A DNA stretch of 24,574 nucleotides from contig JAZSJQ010000055.1 in NCBI GenBank assembly GCA_045534445.1, positions 1 through 24,574 on the forward strand, written 5' to 3'. The notes beneath the pieces were generated by a model. The model did not search any database. It was not told where the DNA came from and saw only the letters and a list, made by a program, of their open reading frames with translations. Shown in pieces: positions 14,342-22,748 of this stretch (position 1 is its first letter; each line of letters opens with the position of its first letter). This DNA is from JAISGQ01 sp045534445 (GTDB lineage Bacteria; Bacillota; Clostridia; Oscillospirales; Acutalibacteraceae). The position numbers and the translations under genes were made by a program.

Positions 14342-15550
14342 TTATTTCCTGTATCTTCTTGCAGGGGGGGAGGACTGTTTTCCAAGGATGCCGGGCATAA
14401 ATGTAATTGCAAGCACCGCAAGAATGGCAAGGGCGATGATGGCTATGCTTATGTAAAGACGAAGACTGCTGGTGGAGCGGAGCTTTTCCGAAAGTGAAGC
14501 TCCATCATTGAGACTGTCTTCAAGTCCGGTATCTTCTTCGGTGTCATAGCCGCCGAGAACAACGACCTTATCGCCGTAGAGGGAGTTGAAATACTGCTTT
14601 GCGTAATCAAGCTCGGAGCTTGCAACGCGTATTTCGACAATGTTTTCCTCTTCGGATACGGAGTAGAAGTTGACAAGGAAATTATAAGCGTTGTTGTTGT
14701 AGTTTTCTCCGATTTCCTCCTGAATGGAGTAAAGCTCATCATAGCTGTATTTTACAGTCTTGAACTCTATGACATCTGGAGAGCCGGAGGCGGCGAGGAC
14801 CGCGTTTCTGTTTGATTCATTGTCTTCACAGAGGGCAATGACAAGATTGCCGTTATCTGCAAAATAAACACCGCCGACATAGGGAGGATACATAGTATAC
14901 CCTGCTTCGACCCAGACAGATGTCAGGGAACTGAAGGCAAAAAAAGCATCCTCATTATAGTTTTCGGTATTTCCCGCATCTTCCTCAGGGTAGTCGCCTG
15001 CGAAGTCGTCAGCGGGTTCATCGTCGAAGTCGTTGATAATATCATCGGAAAGCTGGTCAAACTCACTTTCAACGATAACGGTAACCTTATTGCCGAAGGT
15101 GGAAGAAAAAAGAGCGGAAGCAGCGGCAAAATCGTCTTCGTTTGTACTGACTTCGATTCGGTTTGCCTCTTCGTTTATCGACACACTCTGAATGCTGAAG
15201 TCATATCCGTCGGTATCCGCTTTGTCGTTTATTTCGCTGAGTGTTTCGCTGAGAGTATTGTAGTTGTACTCAGCGTTTTCAAATCTTATGCCGTCAGGTG
15301 CGGAGGTTTTAGAAAGAACCTTCTGCTGATTTTCTTCGGTGTTATCGGAAAGAGCGACCACAAGAATGCTGCTGTCATCGAAATAAACACCGCCGACGTA
15401 ATCCGGATACATGTCAAATCCATCGGAAGACCATGCGGTAAGCAGTTCTTCATATGCAATATGCGAATCGCTCATATCCTCGGCGTATACTGAAAACGCA
15501 GAAAAAGTCACAGCAAAGATCAATAATACGGCAATCAAAAATCTCTTCAT
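14342..15550 (-). CDS. Secreted, C-terminally anchored protein with two copies of a prodomain-like module
   Basis: A 402-residue protein without a recognised name. It has a signal peptide (1-23, cut after VYA), two homologous modules and a C-terminal span (about 360-386) with a basic tail RRYRK. The modules align with a period of 173 residues: YPDYVGGVYFDDSSILVVAL from Tyr48 and YPPYVGGVYFADNGNLVIAL from Tyr221, each followed by a helix (YNYNTLSETLSEIND / YSYDELYSIQEEIGE) and a closing strand (FGNKVTVIV / YGDKVVVLG). The 'GGxYxDxxxxLVV' start resembles prodomains of alpha-lytic-type serine proteases, which act as folding helpers or inhibitors, but no protease domain is present. An acidic linker separates the modules. 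ATG 15550 is preferred to 15565 because GGGAGGA lies just upstream. Single-gene unit. Confidence 0.8.
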   Translation of the reverse strand: MKRFLIAVLLIFAVTFSAFSVYAEDMSDSHIAYEELLTAWSSDGFDMYPDYVGGVYFDDSSILVVALSDNTEENQQKVLSKTSAPDGIRFENAEYNYNTLSETLSEINDKADTDGYDFSIQSVSINEEANRIEVSTNEDDFAAASALFSSTFGNKVTVIVESEFDQLSDDIINDFDDEPADDFAGDYPEEDAGNTENYNEDAFFAFSSLTSVWVEAGYTMYPPYVGGVYFADNGNLVIALCEDNESNRNAVLAASGSPDVIEFKTVKYSYDELYSIQEEIGENYNNNAYNFLVNFYSVSEEENIVEIRVASSELDYAKQYFNSLYGDKVVVLGGYDTEEDTGLEDSLNDGASLSEKLRSTSSLRLYISIAIIALAILAVLAITFMPGILGKQSSPPARRYRK

Positions 15551-15591
15551 GGATATTCCTCCCATTGCCGAAAATATTTAAGACATTCTCC

Positions 15592-15620
15592 ATTTTATCA
15601 TAAAAACAAAGTGCTTTCAA
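15592..15620 (-). promoter_or_regulatory. Promoter of the duplicated-domain protein gene
   Basis: On the minus strand TTGAAA (15620-15615) and TAAAAT (15597-15592) with a 17-bp spacer, about 40 bases upstream of ATG 15550. Confidence 0.75.
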
Positions 15621-15687
15621 GCAATTCAAAAATTATTCAAACTATTTTTAAATAGGCATAAAAGTCTGTCGTTTTCATGTATATTAC

Positions 15688-15716
15688 TTGAACGGAAAAG
15701 TATATATATGTATAAT
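15688..15716 (+). promoter_or_regulatory. Promoter of the aldo/keto reductase gene
   Basis: TTGAAC (15688-15693), 17-bp spacer containing alternating TA, and TATAAT (15711-15716). Confidence 0.85.
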
Positions 15717-15747
15717 TGAAGCATATAAAAGCCGGGAGGTAAAAATT

Positions 15748-16872
15748 ATGCAGTATACGAGATTTGGCAAGAGCGGAGCGATGGTATCGAAGCTGGGATT
15801 CGGGTGTATGCGATATCCCATGCTTGATGCCGAGAACAAAATATATGACAGCGATGCGACGGTGGAAATGATTCGTCGTGCAGTGGAGCTTGGTGTAAAT
15901 TATTTCGACAGTGCGCCGTACTATTGCGAACAGCAGAGCGAGCCGATTATGGGCAAAGCGCTTAAACCCTACCGTGACAAGGTTTATATTTCAACAAAAT
16001 ATCCCATAGGAAACACAGGAGATGACCTTGAACAGTGGGTCGAAAAGCAGCTTAAAGCACTTGATACCGATTATATTGACTTCTATCACTTCTGGAGTCT
16101 GTACAAAAAGAAGTGGGATGAAGATGTGAAAGGAACAGACGGCCCGTGGGAGCGTGCGCTAAAACTGCGCGAGCAGGGAGTAATAAGAAATATTTCTTTT
16201 TCATGCCATGATACGCCCGAAAACATGATAGAGATAATTAAGCAGGGCGAAGGTAATTTCGCATCGCTTCTTTGCCAGTATAACCTTCTTGACAGAGCAA
16301 ACGAGGAAGCGATAGCCTTTGCCCACGAGCAGGATATGGGCGTTGTTATAATGGGACCCGTAGGCGGCGGACGTCTCGGAGCACCGTCTCCTGCAATATC
16401 CGCGCTTCTTCCGGGCAAAGTAAATTCCTCTCCCGAAATAGCTTTGCGATTTGTAATGTCCAACCCTAATGTAAATATCGCTCTTTCAGGCATGGGCAGT
16501 GTTCAGATGGTTGAAGAGAACTGTGCGACAGCCTCCAATTCAGAAAAGCTCAGCGAAGAGGAGCTTTCCCGTATATCAGCCGCCCTTGAAGAGAACAAAA
16601 AGCTGATGGAGCTTTATTGCACAGGCTGTAATTACTGTATGCCCTGCCCTGCAGGGATAGATATCCCCAATATTTTCAGGCTTATGAACTATTCAAGAGT
16701 CTATAAGCTTGACGATTACGCAAAGGAGCGGTATGCACATATCGGAGTGGATAATCCTGAAAAGAAAAATGCATCAGCCTGCATGGAATGCGGTATGTGC
16801 GAGAGTAAATGTCCCCAGAAACTATCAATAAGAGAGCAACTCAAAGAAACTCATGCAAAACTTTCGAAATAA
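15748..16872 (+). CDS. Aldo/keto reductase with C-terminal double [4Fe-4S] ferredoxin domain
   Basis: A 374-residue oxidoreductase. Residues 1 to about 280 form an aldo/keto reductase barrel with the catalytic tetrad Asp54, Tyr59, Lys84 and His114 (YFDSAPYY, ISTKYP, DFYHFW). The last 90 residues carry two clusters: Cys291-294-297-300 in CTGCNYCMPCP and Cys345-348-351-355 in CMECGMCESKCP. This AKR-plus-ferredoxin design is common in anaerobic Bacillota and suggests electron exchange between a substrate carbonyl and low-potential iron-sulfur carriers; the substrate is not known. The start is ATG 15748 behind GCCGGGAGG; an in-frame ATG at 15688 overlaps the -35 box and is rejected. Single gene with its own consensus promoter. 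Confidence 0.92.
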   Translation: MQYTRFGKSGAMVSKLGFGCMRYPMLDAENKIYDSDATVEMIRRAVELGVNYFDSAPYYCEQQSEPIMGKALKPYRDKVYISTKYPIGNTGDDLEQWVEKQLKALDTDYIDFYHFWSLYKKKWDEDVKGTDGPWERALKLREQGVIRNISFSCHDTPENMIEIIKQGEGNFASLLCQYNLLDRANEEAIAFAHEQDMGVVIMGPVGGGRLGAPSPAISALLPGKVNSSPEIALRFVMSNPNVNIALSGMGSVQMVEENCATASNSEKLSEEELSRISAALEENKKLMELYCTGCNYCMPCPAGIDIPNIFRLMNYSRVYKLDDYAKERYAHIGVDNPEKKNASACMECGMCESKCPQKLSIREQLKETHAKLSK

Positions 16873-16957
16873 TGCGAAATAAAGAGTAAACATAAGAAAA
16901 CAAAAGAAAACCTTGTGATAAATGAATGTAAGGATACATAAAGTCGCGAGAATGGCA

Positions 16958-16986
16958 TTGACGGTCATATGAACCTCTGCTATAAT
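16958..16986 (+). promoter_or_regulatory. Promoter of the DUF1836 gene
   Basis: TTGACG (16958-16963), 17-bp spacer, TATAAT (16981-16986). The transcript would start near 16993, 42 bases before the start codon. Confidence 0.85.
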
Positions 16987-17034
16987 CACAACATCACGAG
17001 GCGAGTTCTTATGAAAATCTGAAGAGGTGATATG

Positions 17035-17565
17035 ATGCCTGAGAACAGAAACATAAATTTTGAACAGCTTCGTCCCGCCTTTGCTGCTACAGGCGGTCTG
17101 CTTCTGTCGCAGGTGTGCGACGTGACAAAGGTCGAAAGCTCCACTATACAGAACTGGGTAAAGCGCGGCTGGGTGGAAGCACCGACAGACAAACGCTACG
17201 GTGAGCTTCAGGTTGCAAGAATACTGATAATAGATATATTGAGATCGGTAATGAGCCTTGAAAAGATCGTGGCGCTCCTGACCTTTGTAAACGGAAAGCT
17301 TGATGACAGATCGGACGATATAATTTCCGACAGTGATCTGTATACCCTTATACAAAAAGGGGTGAATCTGCTTGAAGCAAGAGGCAATCTTCTTTCTGAG
17401 GACAATGTAAAATCAATTGTTAATGAGGTTATAGGCGATTACGAGGGACCTCAGCCCGATTCAAGAGAAAAACTCATGAGAGCGCTGAGAGTAATGCTGT
17501 GGGGATATCTTTCCGCAAAGCTCAAGTCCCTTGCAGAAAAAGAGTACACAAAAATATTCAGTTAA
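17035..17565 (+). CDS. DUF1836 family protein, MerR-like DNA-binding regulator
   Basis: A 176-residue cytoplasmic protein of the DUF1836 family. The part LLLSQVCDVTKVESSTIQNWVKRGWVEAPTDKRYGELQVARILIIDILR (about 25-73) is a MerR-type winged helix-turn-helix: 'TIQNWVKRGWV' is the recognition helix and 'RYGELQVARIL' the wing and following helix. The rest is helical and probably dimerises or senses a ligand. Family members are annotated only as putative regulators. Two adjacent ATGs exist (17032, 17035); the second is seven bases after GAGG and is preferred. It is a single-gene transcript, and the inverted repeat at 17571-17684 begins five bases after its stop codon. Confidence 0.85.
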   Translation: MPENRNINFEQLRPAFAATGGLLLSQVCDVTKVESSTIQNWVKRGWVEAPTDKRYGELQVARILIIDILRSVMSLEKIVALLTFVNGKLDDRSDDIISDSDLYTLIQKGVNLLEARGNLLSEDNVKSIVNEVIGDYEGPQPDSREKLMRALRVMLWGYLSAKLKSLAEKEYTKIFS

Positions 17566-17570
17566 AAACA

Positions 17571-17684
17571 ACACCGATGCGGTTATCATTTCAATTATTT
17601 AATTTTGATTTCAGAGTTTTGTGGGTTTAAATAACATTGAGAAGAGTACATTGGAGATAAAACGTGAGATAACCGTATCGGTGT
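17571..17684. repeat. Inverted repeat, two 17-bp arms around an 80-bp AT-rich centre
   Basis: ACACCGATGCGGTTATC (17571-17587) and GATAACCGTATCGGTGT (17668-17684) are complementary at 16 positions, with one G-U-type mismatch. No T-run follows either arm, so it is not a normal terminator. The centre contains a candidate promoter (17605-17633). Possible readings are a tiny MITE-like element, a pair of regulator sites that loop DNA, or a long-range RNA stem in read-through transcripts. No target-site duplication is obvious. Confidence 0.75.
17605..17633 (+). promoter_or_regulatory. Candidate promoter of the NfeD-flotillin operon
   Basis: TTGATT (17605-17610), 17-bp spacer, TAAATA (17628-17633), located between the arms of the inverted repeat. 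This leaves a leader of about 70 bases that includes the right-hand arm. Confidence 0.5.
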
Positions 17685-17712
17685 ATTGATAAAATGAGAA
17701 AGGAATGATATT

Positions 17713-18348
17713 ATGTGTGCATGGTTTAACTCAGATCCCCTGTATGCGGTACTGTGGATACTGGCAATACCTTCGACTGTCATACTGATATTGCAGACAA
17801 TACTTCTGCTTTTCGGTGTCGGTGCAGGCGAGGACGCGGATTTTGACAGTGACACATCCGGTCTCGGCGACTCCCCTGATTTATCCGGTGATGCAGATAT
17901 AGACGGCGACGGTGAGCTTGACGGAATAATGCAGGATTCAGGTCTCAGACTTTTCACTGTCCGAGGTCTGGTTGCTTTCTTCTCGGTGGGTTCATGGTCG
18001 GGCATCACCGCTCTTTCCCTGGGCGCACATCCGCTTCTTGCAATATTCATTGCACTGGTCATGGGTTCTCTTGCACTGCTTTTTGTTGCATACTTCATCA
18101 AGTGGACTCTCAGGCTCCAGCATGACGGAACAATGAAGCCTGATGAGGCAGTGGGCAAGGAAGGCGAGGTCTATATGACCATCGGTGCAAACCGCTCCTC
18201 CAGAGGAAAGGTAAACGTCATTATAGGACAGCAGCTTGTGGAGCTTGACGCAGTAACCGACAGCGATGAGCCTGTCAGATACGGAGAACGCGTGAAAGTT
18301 GTACAGGTGCTGGGGGATAATACTCTTGTTGTTGAACCAAACAGATAA
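17713..18348 (+). CDS. NfeD family membrane protein
   Basis: A 211-residue membrane protein with a C-terminal OB-fold. Residues 8-37 form a first span; an acidic Asp-Gly-rich loop follows (about 38-75); two more spans lie near 82-104 and 110-135; the soluble NfeD domain (about 145-211) includes VGKEGEVYMTIGANRSSRGKVNV and YGERVKVVQVLGDNTLVVEP. NfeD proteins lie beside flotillin or SPFH genes in most bacteria and are thought to help organise or anchor the flotillin scaffold; the B. subtilis pair is YuaF-YuaG. Here the flotillin gene begins 15 bases later, so they form one operon. GAGAAAGGAATG precedes ATG 17713. Confidence 0.88.
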   Translation: MCAWFNSDPLYAVLWILAIPSTVILILQTILLLFGVGAGEDADFDSDTSGLGDSPDLSGDADIDGDGELDGIMQDSGLRLFTVRGLVAFFSVGSWSGITALSLGAHPLLAIFIALVMGSLALLFVAYFIKWTLRLQHDGTMKPDEAVGKEGEVYMTIGANRSSRGKVNVIIGQQLVELDAVTDSDEPVRYGERVKVVQVLGDNTLVVEPNR

Positions 18349-18363
18349 AAGGAGAGAAAAATT

Positions 18364-19755
18364 ATGGGCGAATCATTGACAGTAACTTTGGTAGTTATCG
18401 CAGTTCTTGTGTTCAGTATGATTCTTGTCGTGCTTTCACGTTACAGAAAGTGTCCTTCCGATAAGATAATGGTTATCTACGGTAAGGTCGGAAGCAACAA
18501 GGACGGCTCCAGTGCATCTTCCAAGTGTATCCACGGCGGTGCTGCATTCATATGGCCTGTAGTTCAGGATTTCCAGTATCTTGATCTTACTCCCATATCC
18601 ATCAACGTAGACCTCACAAATGCACTTTCCCGTCAGAATATCCGTATCGATGTTCCTTCGAGATTTACCGTCGGCATTTCCACCGAGCCCGGTATCATGC
18701 AGAATGCGGCTGAGAGACTTCTCGGTCTCCGCATGGCAGAGATCCAGGAGCTTGCAAAGGATATCATTTTCGGTCAGCTCCGTCTTGTTATCGCAACAAT
18801 GGAGATCGAGGAGATCAACACCGACAGAGATAAGTTCCTTGAAGCAGTATCCCACAACGTTGAAAGCGAGCTTAAGAAGATCGGTCTCCGTCTTATCAAC
18901 GTTAACGTAACCGACATCACAGACGAATCCGGCTACATCGAGGCTCTCGGTAAGGAAGCAGCCGCAAGAGCTATAAACGATGCTAAGAGGAGCGTTGCAG
19001 AACAGAACAGAGACGGTTCTATCGGTGCTGCAAACGCACAGAGAGACGAGCGTATCAACGTTTCTGCCGCAAACGCATCTGCAGTAGACGGTGAAAACGA
19101 AGCAAAAGCGAAGATCGCACAGTCTGACGCGACCCGCCGTGAGCGCGAGGCAGAGGCTCAGAGAAGAGCAACCGCTGCTGAGAACGTAGCACGCGCTAAG
19201 GCACTTGAAGAATCCTACATTGCAGAGCAGCAGGCAGAAAACTCCCGTGCTGCAAGAGAAGCCGCAACCCAGAAGGCGGATATCATCGTCAAGGCTGAGA
19301 TCGAGAAGCAGAGAATTGAGATCGAAGCTGAGGCTGAGGCTGAAAAAATCCGCCGTCAGGCACAGGGTGAAGCAGACGCTATCTACGCAAAGATGCAGGC
19401 ACAGGCAAGAGGTATGGAAGAGATCCTTACCAAGCAGGCATCAGGTCTTGCAGAGATCGTAAGAGCCGCAGGCGGCAATCCCGAAGATGCTGTACAGCTT
19501 ATCCTTGCTGATAAGATGGAAGAGCTTGTCAAGACTCAGGTCGAGGCGATCAAGAACATCAAGATCGACAAGGTTACCGTATGGGACAGCGGCAAGGGCG
19601 AAAACGGAAAGACCTCTACCGCAAACTTCCTCTCAGGTCTTATGGGTGCTGTTCCTCCCCTCAGTGAGACCTTCAAGATGGCTGGTATGAAGGTTCCTGC
19701 CCTTCTCGGTACTGAGCTTGAGAGCGAAAAGCCTCAGGACGGCGCTGCTGAATAA
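18364..19755 (+). CDS. Flotillin family protein (SPFH domain, FloT-like)
   Basis: A 463-residue membrane scaffold protein. An N-terminal hydrophobic hairpin or span (5-25) is followed by the SPFH/PHB domain (about 35-200: KIMVIYG, LTPISINVDLTNALSRQNIRIDVPS, VNVTDITDESGYIEALGKEAAARAINDAKR). A very long coiled coil of Ala-Glu-Lys repeats comes next (about 205-350), then a conserved C-terminal part ending near VPALLG. Flotillins oligomerise at the inner membrane, organising fluid microdomains and partner proteins. Length and order match B. subtilis FloT. Ile is almost always encoded by ATC here, whereas neighbouring genes use much ATA, suggesting strong expression. AAAGGAGAG provides the ribosome site. 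Second gene of the NfeD operon, ended by a terminator. Confidence 0.93.
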   Translation: MGESLTVTLVVIAVLVFSMILVVLSRYRKCPSDKIMVIYGKVGSNKDGSSASSKCIHGGAAFIWPVVQDFQYLDLTPISINVDLTNALSRQNIRIDVPSRFTVGISTEPGIMQNAAERLLGLRMAEIQELAKDIIFGQLRLVIATMEIEEINTDRDKFLEAVSHNVESELKKIGLRLINVNVTDITDESGYIEALGKEAAARAINDAKRSVAEQNRDGSIGAANAQRDERINVSAANASAVDGENEAKAKIAQSDATRREREAEAQRRATAAENVARAKALEESYIAEQQAENSRAAREAATQKADIIVKAEIEKQRIEIEAEAEAEKIRRQAQGEADAIYAKMQAQARGMEEILTKQASGLAEIVRAAGGNPEDAVQLILADKMEELVKTQVEAIKNIKIDKVTVWDSGKGENGKTSTANFLSGLMGAVPPLSETFKMAGMKVPALLGTELESEKPQDGAAE

Positions 19756-19762
19756 AGTACAA

Positions 19763-19800
19763 AAAAGGAGAATCTCCGAGGAGGTTCTCCTTTTCTCTTT
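19763..19800 (+). terminator. Rho-independent terminator of the NfeD-flotillin operon
   Basis: AAAAGGAGAATCTCC pairs with GGAGGTTCTCCTTTT (one wobble), followed by CTCTTT, eight bases after the flotillin stop. Confidence 0.85.
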
Positions 19801-19809
19801 AGCATTATA

Positions 19810-19838
19810 TTGCATATTATGAAGCTAAGTGGTACAAT
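19810..19838 (+). promoter_or_regulatory. Promoter of the trkA-trkH operon
   Basis: TTGCAT (19810-19815), 17-bp spacer, TACAAT (19833-19838), 36 bases before ATG 19875. Confidence 0.7.
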
Positions 19839-19874
19839 AATTGCAATATGTATGATTTTTAAGGAGGACTGCAA

Positions 19875-21242
19875 ATGAATATAATTGTTGCAGGCGCCGG
19901 CAAAGCCGGTACTTCCATAATAAAGCGTCTTGCTGAGGGCGATCATAACATCACTATGATAGACAAGGACAATGCGGTGCTTTCAAAGGCATCGGATATG
20001 TATGATGTCATGACGGTAAACGGCAACTGTATAACTGCCGATTCTCTTCAGGAGGCAGGCGTTGAGCAGGCTGAACTGCTCATAGCATTTACCGGTTCTG
20101 ATGAGACCAACCTTCTTTGCTGTCTCCTTGCAAAGAAGCTGAATGCCCGTATTCATACCATACCCAGAATCAGGAATCCCGAGTTCAATGACATAGCATC
20201 AAAAATGCGTCAGGATCTGGGCATATCGATGGTAGTAAACCCTGACAGAGATGCTGCGCGAGAAATAAATCTTCAGCTGCAGTTCCCTGCATTCTTAAAG
20301 CGCGACAGCTTTGCCAGAGGCAGGGTCGAAATAGTACAGATACGCATTTCGGGAGAATCCAAGATCAAGAACATACCTATCAACTCTCTTTCTGCAAAAA
20401 TAGGCTGTAAGGTGCTTGTGTGTGCGGTTGTACACGGCGGCAGAGCGGTAATCCCCAACGGTGATTATGTTATAAAAAGCGGCGATGACATATATGTAAC
20501 AGCACCTACAGATGTTCTGTCTCTTCTTGTCCGCAAGCTTGGTCTTACCAAAAAGAAGATAAAGCATATAATGATAGTCGGCGGAGACAGAATAAGCGTA
20601 TATCTTGCAAAGATGCTTATGGAATCAGGCGTGCATATCAAGATAATAGAAAATGATCCTCAGAGATGCGCTCAGCTTTCCATGGCAATGCCTTCTGCAA
20701 CTGTAATCTGCGGTGACGGCTCCTCTCAGGATGTTCTTGACCGTGAGGGCTGCAGCACTGTTGATGCTCTTATTACCCTGACAGGACTTGATGAGGTCAA
20801 TATGGTCGTGTCCATGTACGGCTCATCGATAGGCGTGGAACAGGTAATAACAAAGATAAACAGAATAGAATCTCCTGCACTGCTGGGAAACCTTAACATA
20901 GGCAGTGTTATAAGCTCTACGCATATAAGCGGAGAAAATATCGGAAGATATGTCCATGCAATGACGAGAAAATCGGGAGAAGCACAGAGTATTCATCCTA
21001 TAGCAAACGGTCAGGCGGAGGCAATGGAATTTCATGTTGACGAAAACTCCATGTATACCGATATTCCGCTTAAAGATGTGCCCATACGCAAGAATGTTAT
21101 CCTTTCCTGTATAATACGCAAGGGAAGATCCATTATTCCTGACGGAAGCACGGTGTATCAGCAGGGCGATACGGTAGTGGTTACTGCAGGTGCTGACGAA
21201 TCAATATGTCAGTTCAATGACATATTCAGTGAACAGGCATAA
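19875..21242 (+). CDS. trkA: Trk system potassium uptake protein TrkA
   Basis: A 455-residue cytoplasmic gating subunit with two tandem RCK units. The first RCK-N domain has the nucleotide-binding GAGKAGTSII loop (7-16) and the MIDKD acidic residue; RCK-C ends near ILSLLVRKLG. The second RCK-N (about 228-345) starts IMIVGGDRISVYLAKML, a degenerate glycine loop, and continues HIKIIENDPQRC; the final RCK-C ends at the C-terminus. The double-RCK design at this length is TrkA rather than single-RCK KtrA. NAD(H) or ATP/ADP binding opens or closes the TrkH channel encoded 14 bases downstream. AAGGAGGACTGCAA precedes the ATG. Confidence 0.94.
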   Translation: MNIIVAGAGKAGTSIIKRLAEGDHNITMIDKDNAVLSKASDMYDVMTVNGNCITADSLQEAGVEQAELLIAFTGSDETNLLCCLLAKKLNARIHTIPRIRNPEFNDIASKMRQDLGISMVVNPDRDAAREINLQLQFPAFLKRDSFARGRVEIVQIRISGESKIKNIPINSLSAKIGCKVLVCAVVHGGRAVIPNGDYVIKSGDDIYVTAPTDVLSLLVRKLGLTKKKIKHIMIVGGDRISVYLAKMLMESGVHIKIIENDPQRCAQLSMAMPSATVICGDGSSQDVLDREGCSTVDALITLTGLDEVNMVVSMYGSSIGVEQVITKINRIESPALLGNLNIGSVISSTHISGENIGRYVHAMTRKSGEAQSIHPIANGQAEAMEFHVDENSMYTDIPLKDVPIRKNVILSCIIRKGRSIIPDGSTVYQQGDTVVVTAGADESICQFNDIFSEQA

Positions 21243-21256
21243 AGAGGTCGAAGGTT

Positions 21257-22714
21257 ATGAATTATAAGCTGGTTAGCAGAATAATCAGCCATGTGCTGAT
21301 TATAGAAGCGGTTTTTATGCTTATACCGCTGTTTATAGCAATAGGCGATAAAGAGAGCAATGTTGCACTGAGCTTTCTTTATACCATTGCAGCGATAGCG
21401 GCGGTGAGCGGTACGGTCCTTTTTCTGACCGGAAAGAGGAGACAGGATTTTTATGCCCAGGAGGGCTTCCTTGCAACAGGACTTTCATGGATATTCATGT
21501 CGCTTTTCGGATGCCTGCCGTTTTTTATAAGCGGACAGATACCAAATCTTATTGATGCATTTTTTGAGACCGTATCGGGCTTTACGACCACAGGTGCAAG
21601 CATTCTCACAAATGTAGAGGCACTGTCAAGAGGACTTCTTTACTGGCGCAGCTTCACCCATTGGCTGGGCGGAATGGGCGTGCTGGTGTTCCTGATGGCA
21701 GTAATACCTGCCGCAAATAAGGGCAAAAGCTCTGATATGCATCTTCTCAGAGCGGAAAGCCCGGGACCTGATGTCGGAAAACTGACACCGCACATGAGAT
21801 CAACAGCAACGATACTCTATCTGATATACATAGGTCTGACGGTGCTGTGCTTTGTTTTCCTGCTTATAGGCAAGATGCCTGTTTTTGACAGCATATGCAT
21901 AGCCTTCGGAACGGCAGGAACCGGTGGCTTCGGTATAAGAAACGACAGCCTGGCATCATATACACCTTTCGCGCAGAACGTGACAACCATATTCATGTTC
22001 CTGTTCGGTGTTAATTTCAATATTTATTACCTGCTTCTTCTGAGAAAATTCAAGTCTATATTCAGAAGTCAGGAGCTGAGAGTATATATTCTCTACTATG
22101 TCTTTGCTGTGGCAGGAATTTTCTGCAGTGTAATGAATATGTACGATACATGGAATGAGGCACTGCGTCACTCCGCATTTCAGGCGAGCAGTATAATGAC
22201 CACAACAGGCTTTGCCACAACAGATTTTGAGTTATGGCCGTCCTTTGCAAAAGGCATACTGCTGGCGCTTATGTGTATCGGTGCCTGCGCAGGAAGTACG
22301 GGCGGCGGTATTAAAGTGTCGAGAACCATTATTCTTGCCAAGACTCTTCGCAGGAATGTCCGTAACGCAATACACCCTGACCGTACTGTTGTGATCCAGA
22401 TGGATAACCGCAGACTCAACGAGCAGACCATAACAAATGTCAGCTCCTATCTTGTGGCGTATGTTGCAATAATAGCTCTGAGCTTTTTGCTTATATCCAT
22501 AGATAATCAGACAATGATGACAAACTTTTCGGCAGTCATTGCCTGCTTCAATAATATCGGACCGGGCTTTGAAACGGTGGGGGCAACCGGTAATTATTCA
22601 AGCTTCAGCGGTTTTTCAAAGATAATTCTCTGTGCGGATATGCTGCTTGGAAGACTTGAGATTTTCCCGTTGCTTGCAATGCTCAGCCGTACTACATGGA
22701 ACAGAAATCTTTGA
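21257..22714 (+). CDS. trkH: TrkH family potassium transporter
   Basis: A 485-residue integral membrane K+ channel-like transporter. It has the four P-loop repeats: GFTTTGASI, FGTAGTGGFG, MTTTGFATTDF and GPGFETVGATGNYS, each keeping the filter glycine needed for K+ selectivity. It also has the intramembrane gate region GACAGSTGGGIKVSR. About ten spans are visible. Length fits TrkH/TrkG (about 480-500). It works with TrkA encoded upstream to take up K+ using the membrane potential. A GAAGG ribosome site lies before ATG 21257. The regulator gene follows after 34 bases, so all three genes are likely in one transcript. Confidence 0.94.
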   Translation: MNYKLVSRIISHVLIIEAVFMLIPLFIAIGDKESNVALSFLYTIAAIAAVSGTVLFLTGKRRQDFYAQEGFLATGLSWIFMSLFGCLPFFISGQIPNLIDAFFETVSGFTTTGASILTNVEALSRGLLYWRSFTHWLGGMGVLVFLMAVIPAANKGKSSDMHLLRAESPGPDVGKLTPHMRSTATILYLIYIGLTVLCFVFLLIGKMPVFDSICIAFGTAGTGGFGIRNDSLASYTPFAQNVTTIFMFLFGVNFNIYYLLLLRKFKSIFRSQELRVYILYYVFAVAGIFCSVMNMYDTWNEALRHSAFQASSIMTTTGFATTDFELWPSFAKGILLALMCIGACAGSTGGGIKVSRTIILAKTLRRNVRNAIHPDRTVVIQMDNRRLNEQTITNVSSYLVAYVAIIALSFLLISIDNQTMMTNFSAVIACFNNIGPGFETVGATGNYSSFSGFSKIILCADMLLGRLEIFPLLAMLSRTTWNRNL

Positions 22715-22748
22715 TTTTTTCTCCTTGAAGATGAAAGGAAGAAAATAA

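Noticed and set aside
17595..18158. Minus-strand ORF of 187 codons opposite nfeD
   Set aside because: Composition is Ser/Pro-rich and matches the reverse of the NfeD gene, which is well supported on the plus strand.
19000..19400. Possible tandem repeat in the flotillin gene
   Set aside because: The Ala-Glu-Lys periodicity is ordinary flotillin coiled coil and is not exact at DNA level.
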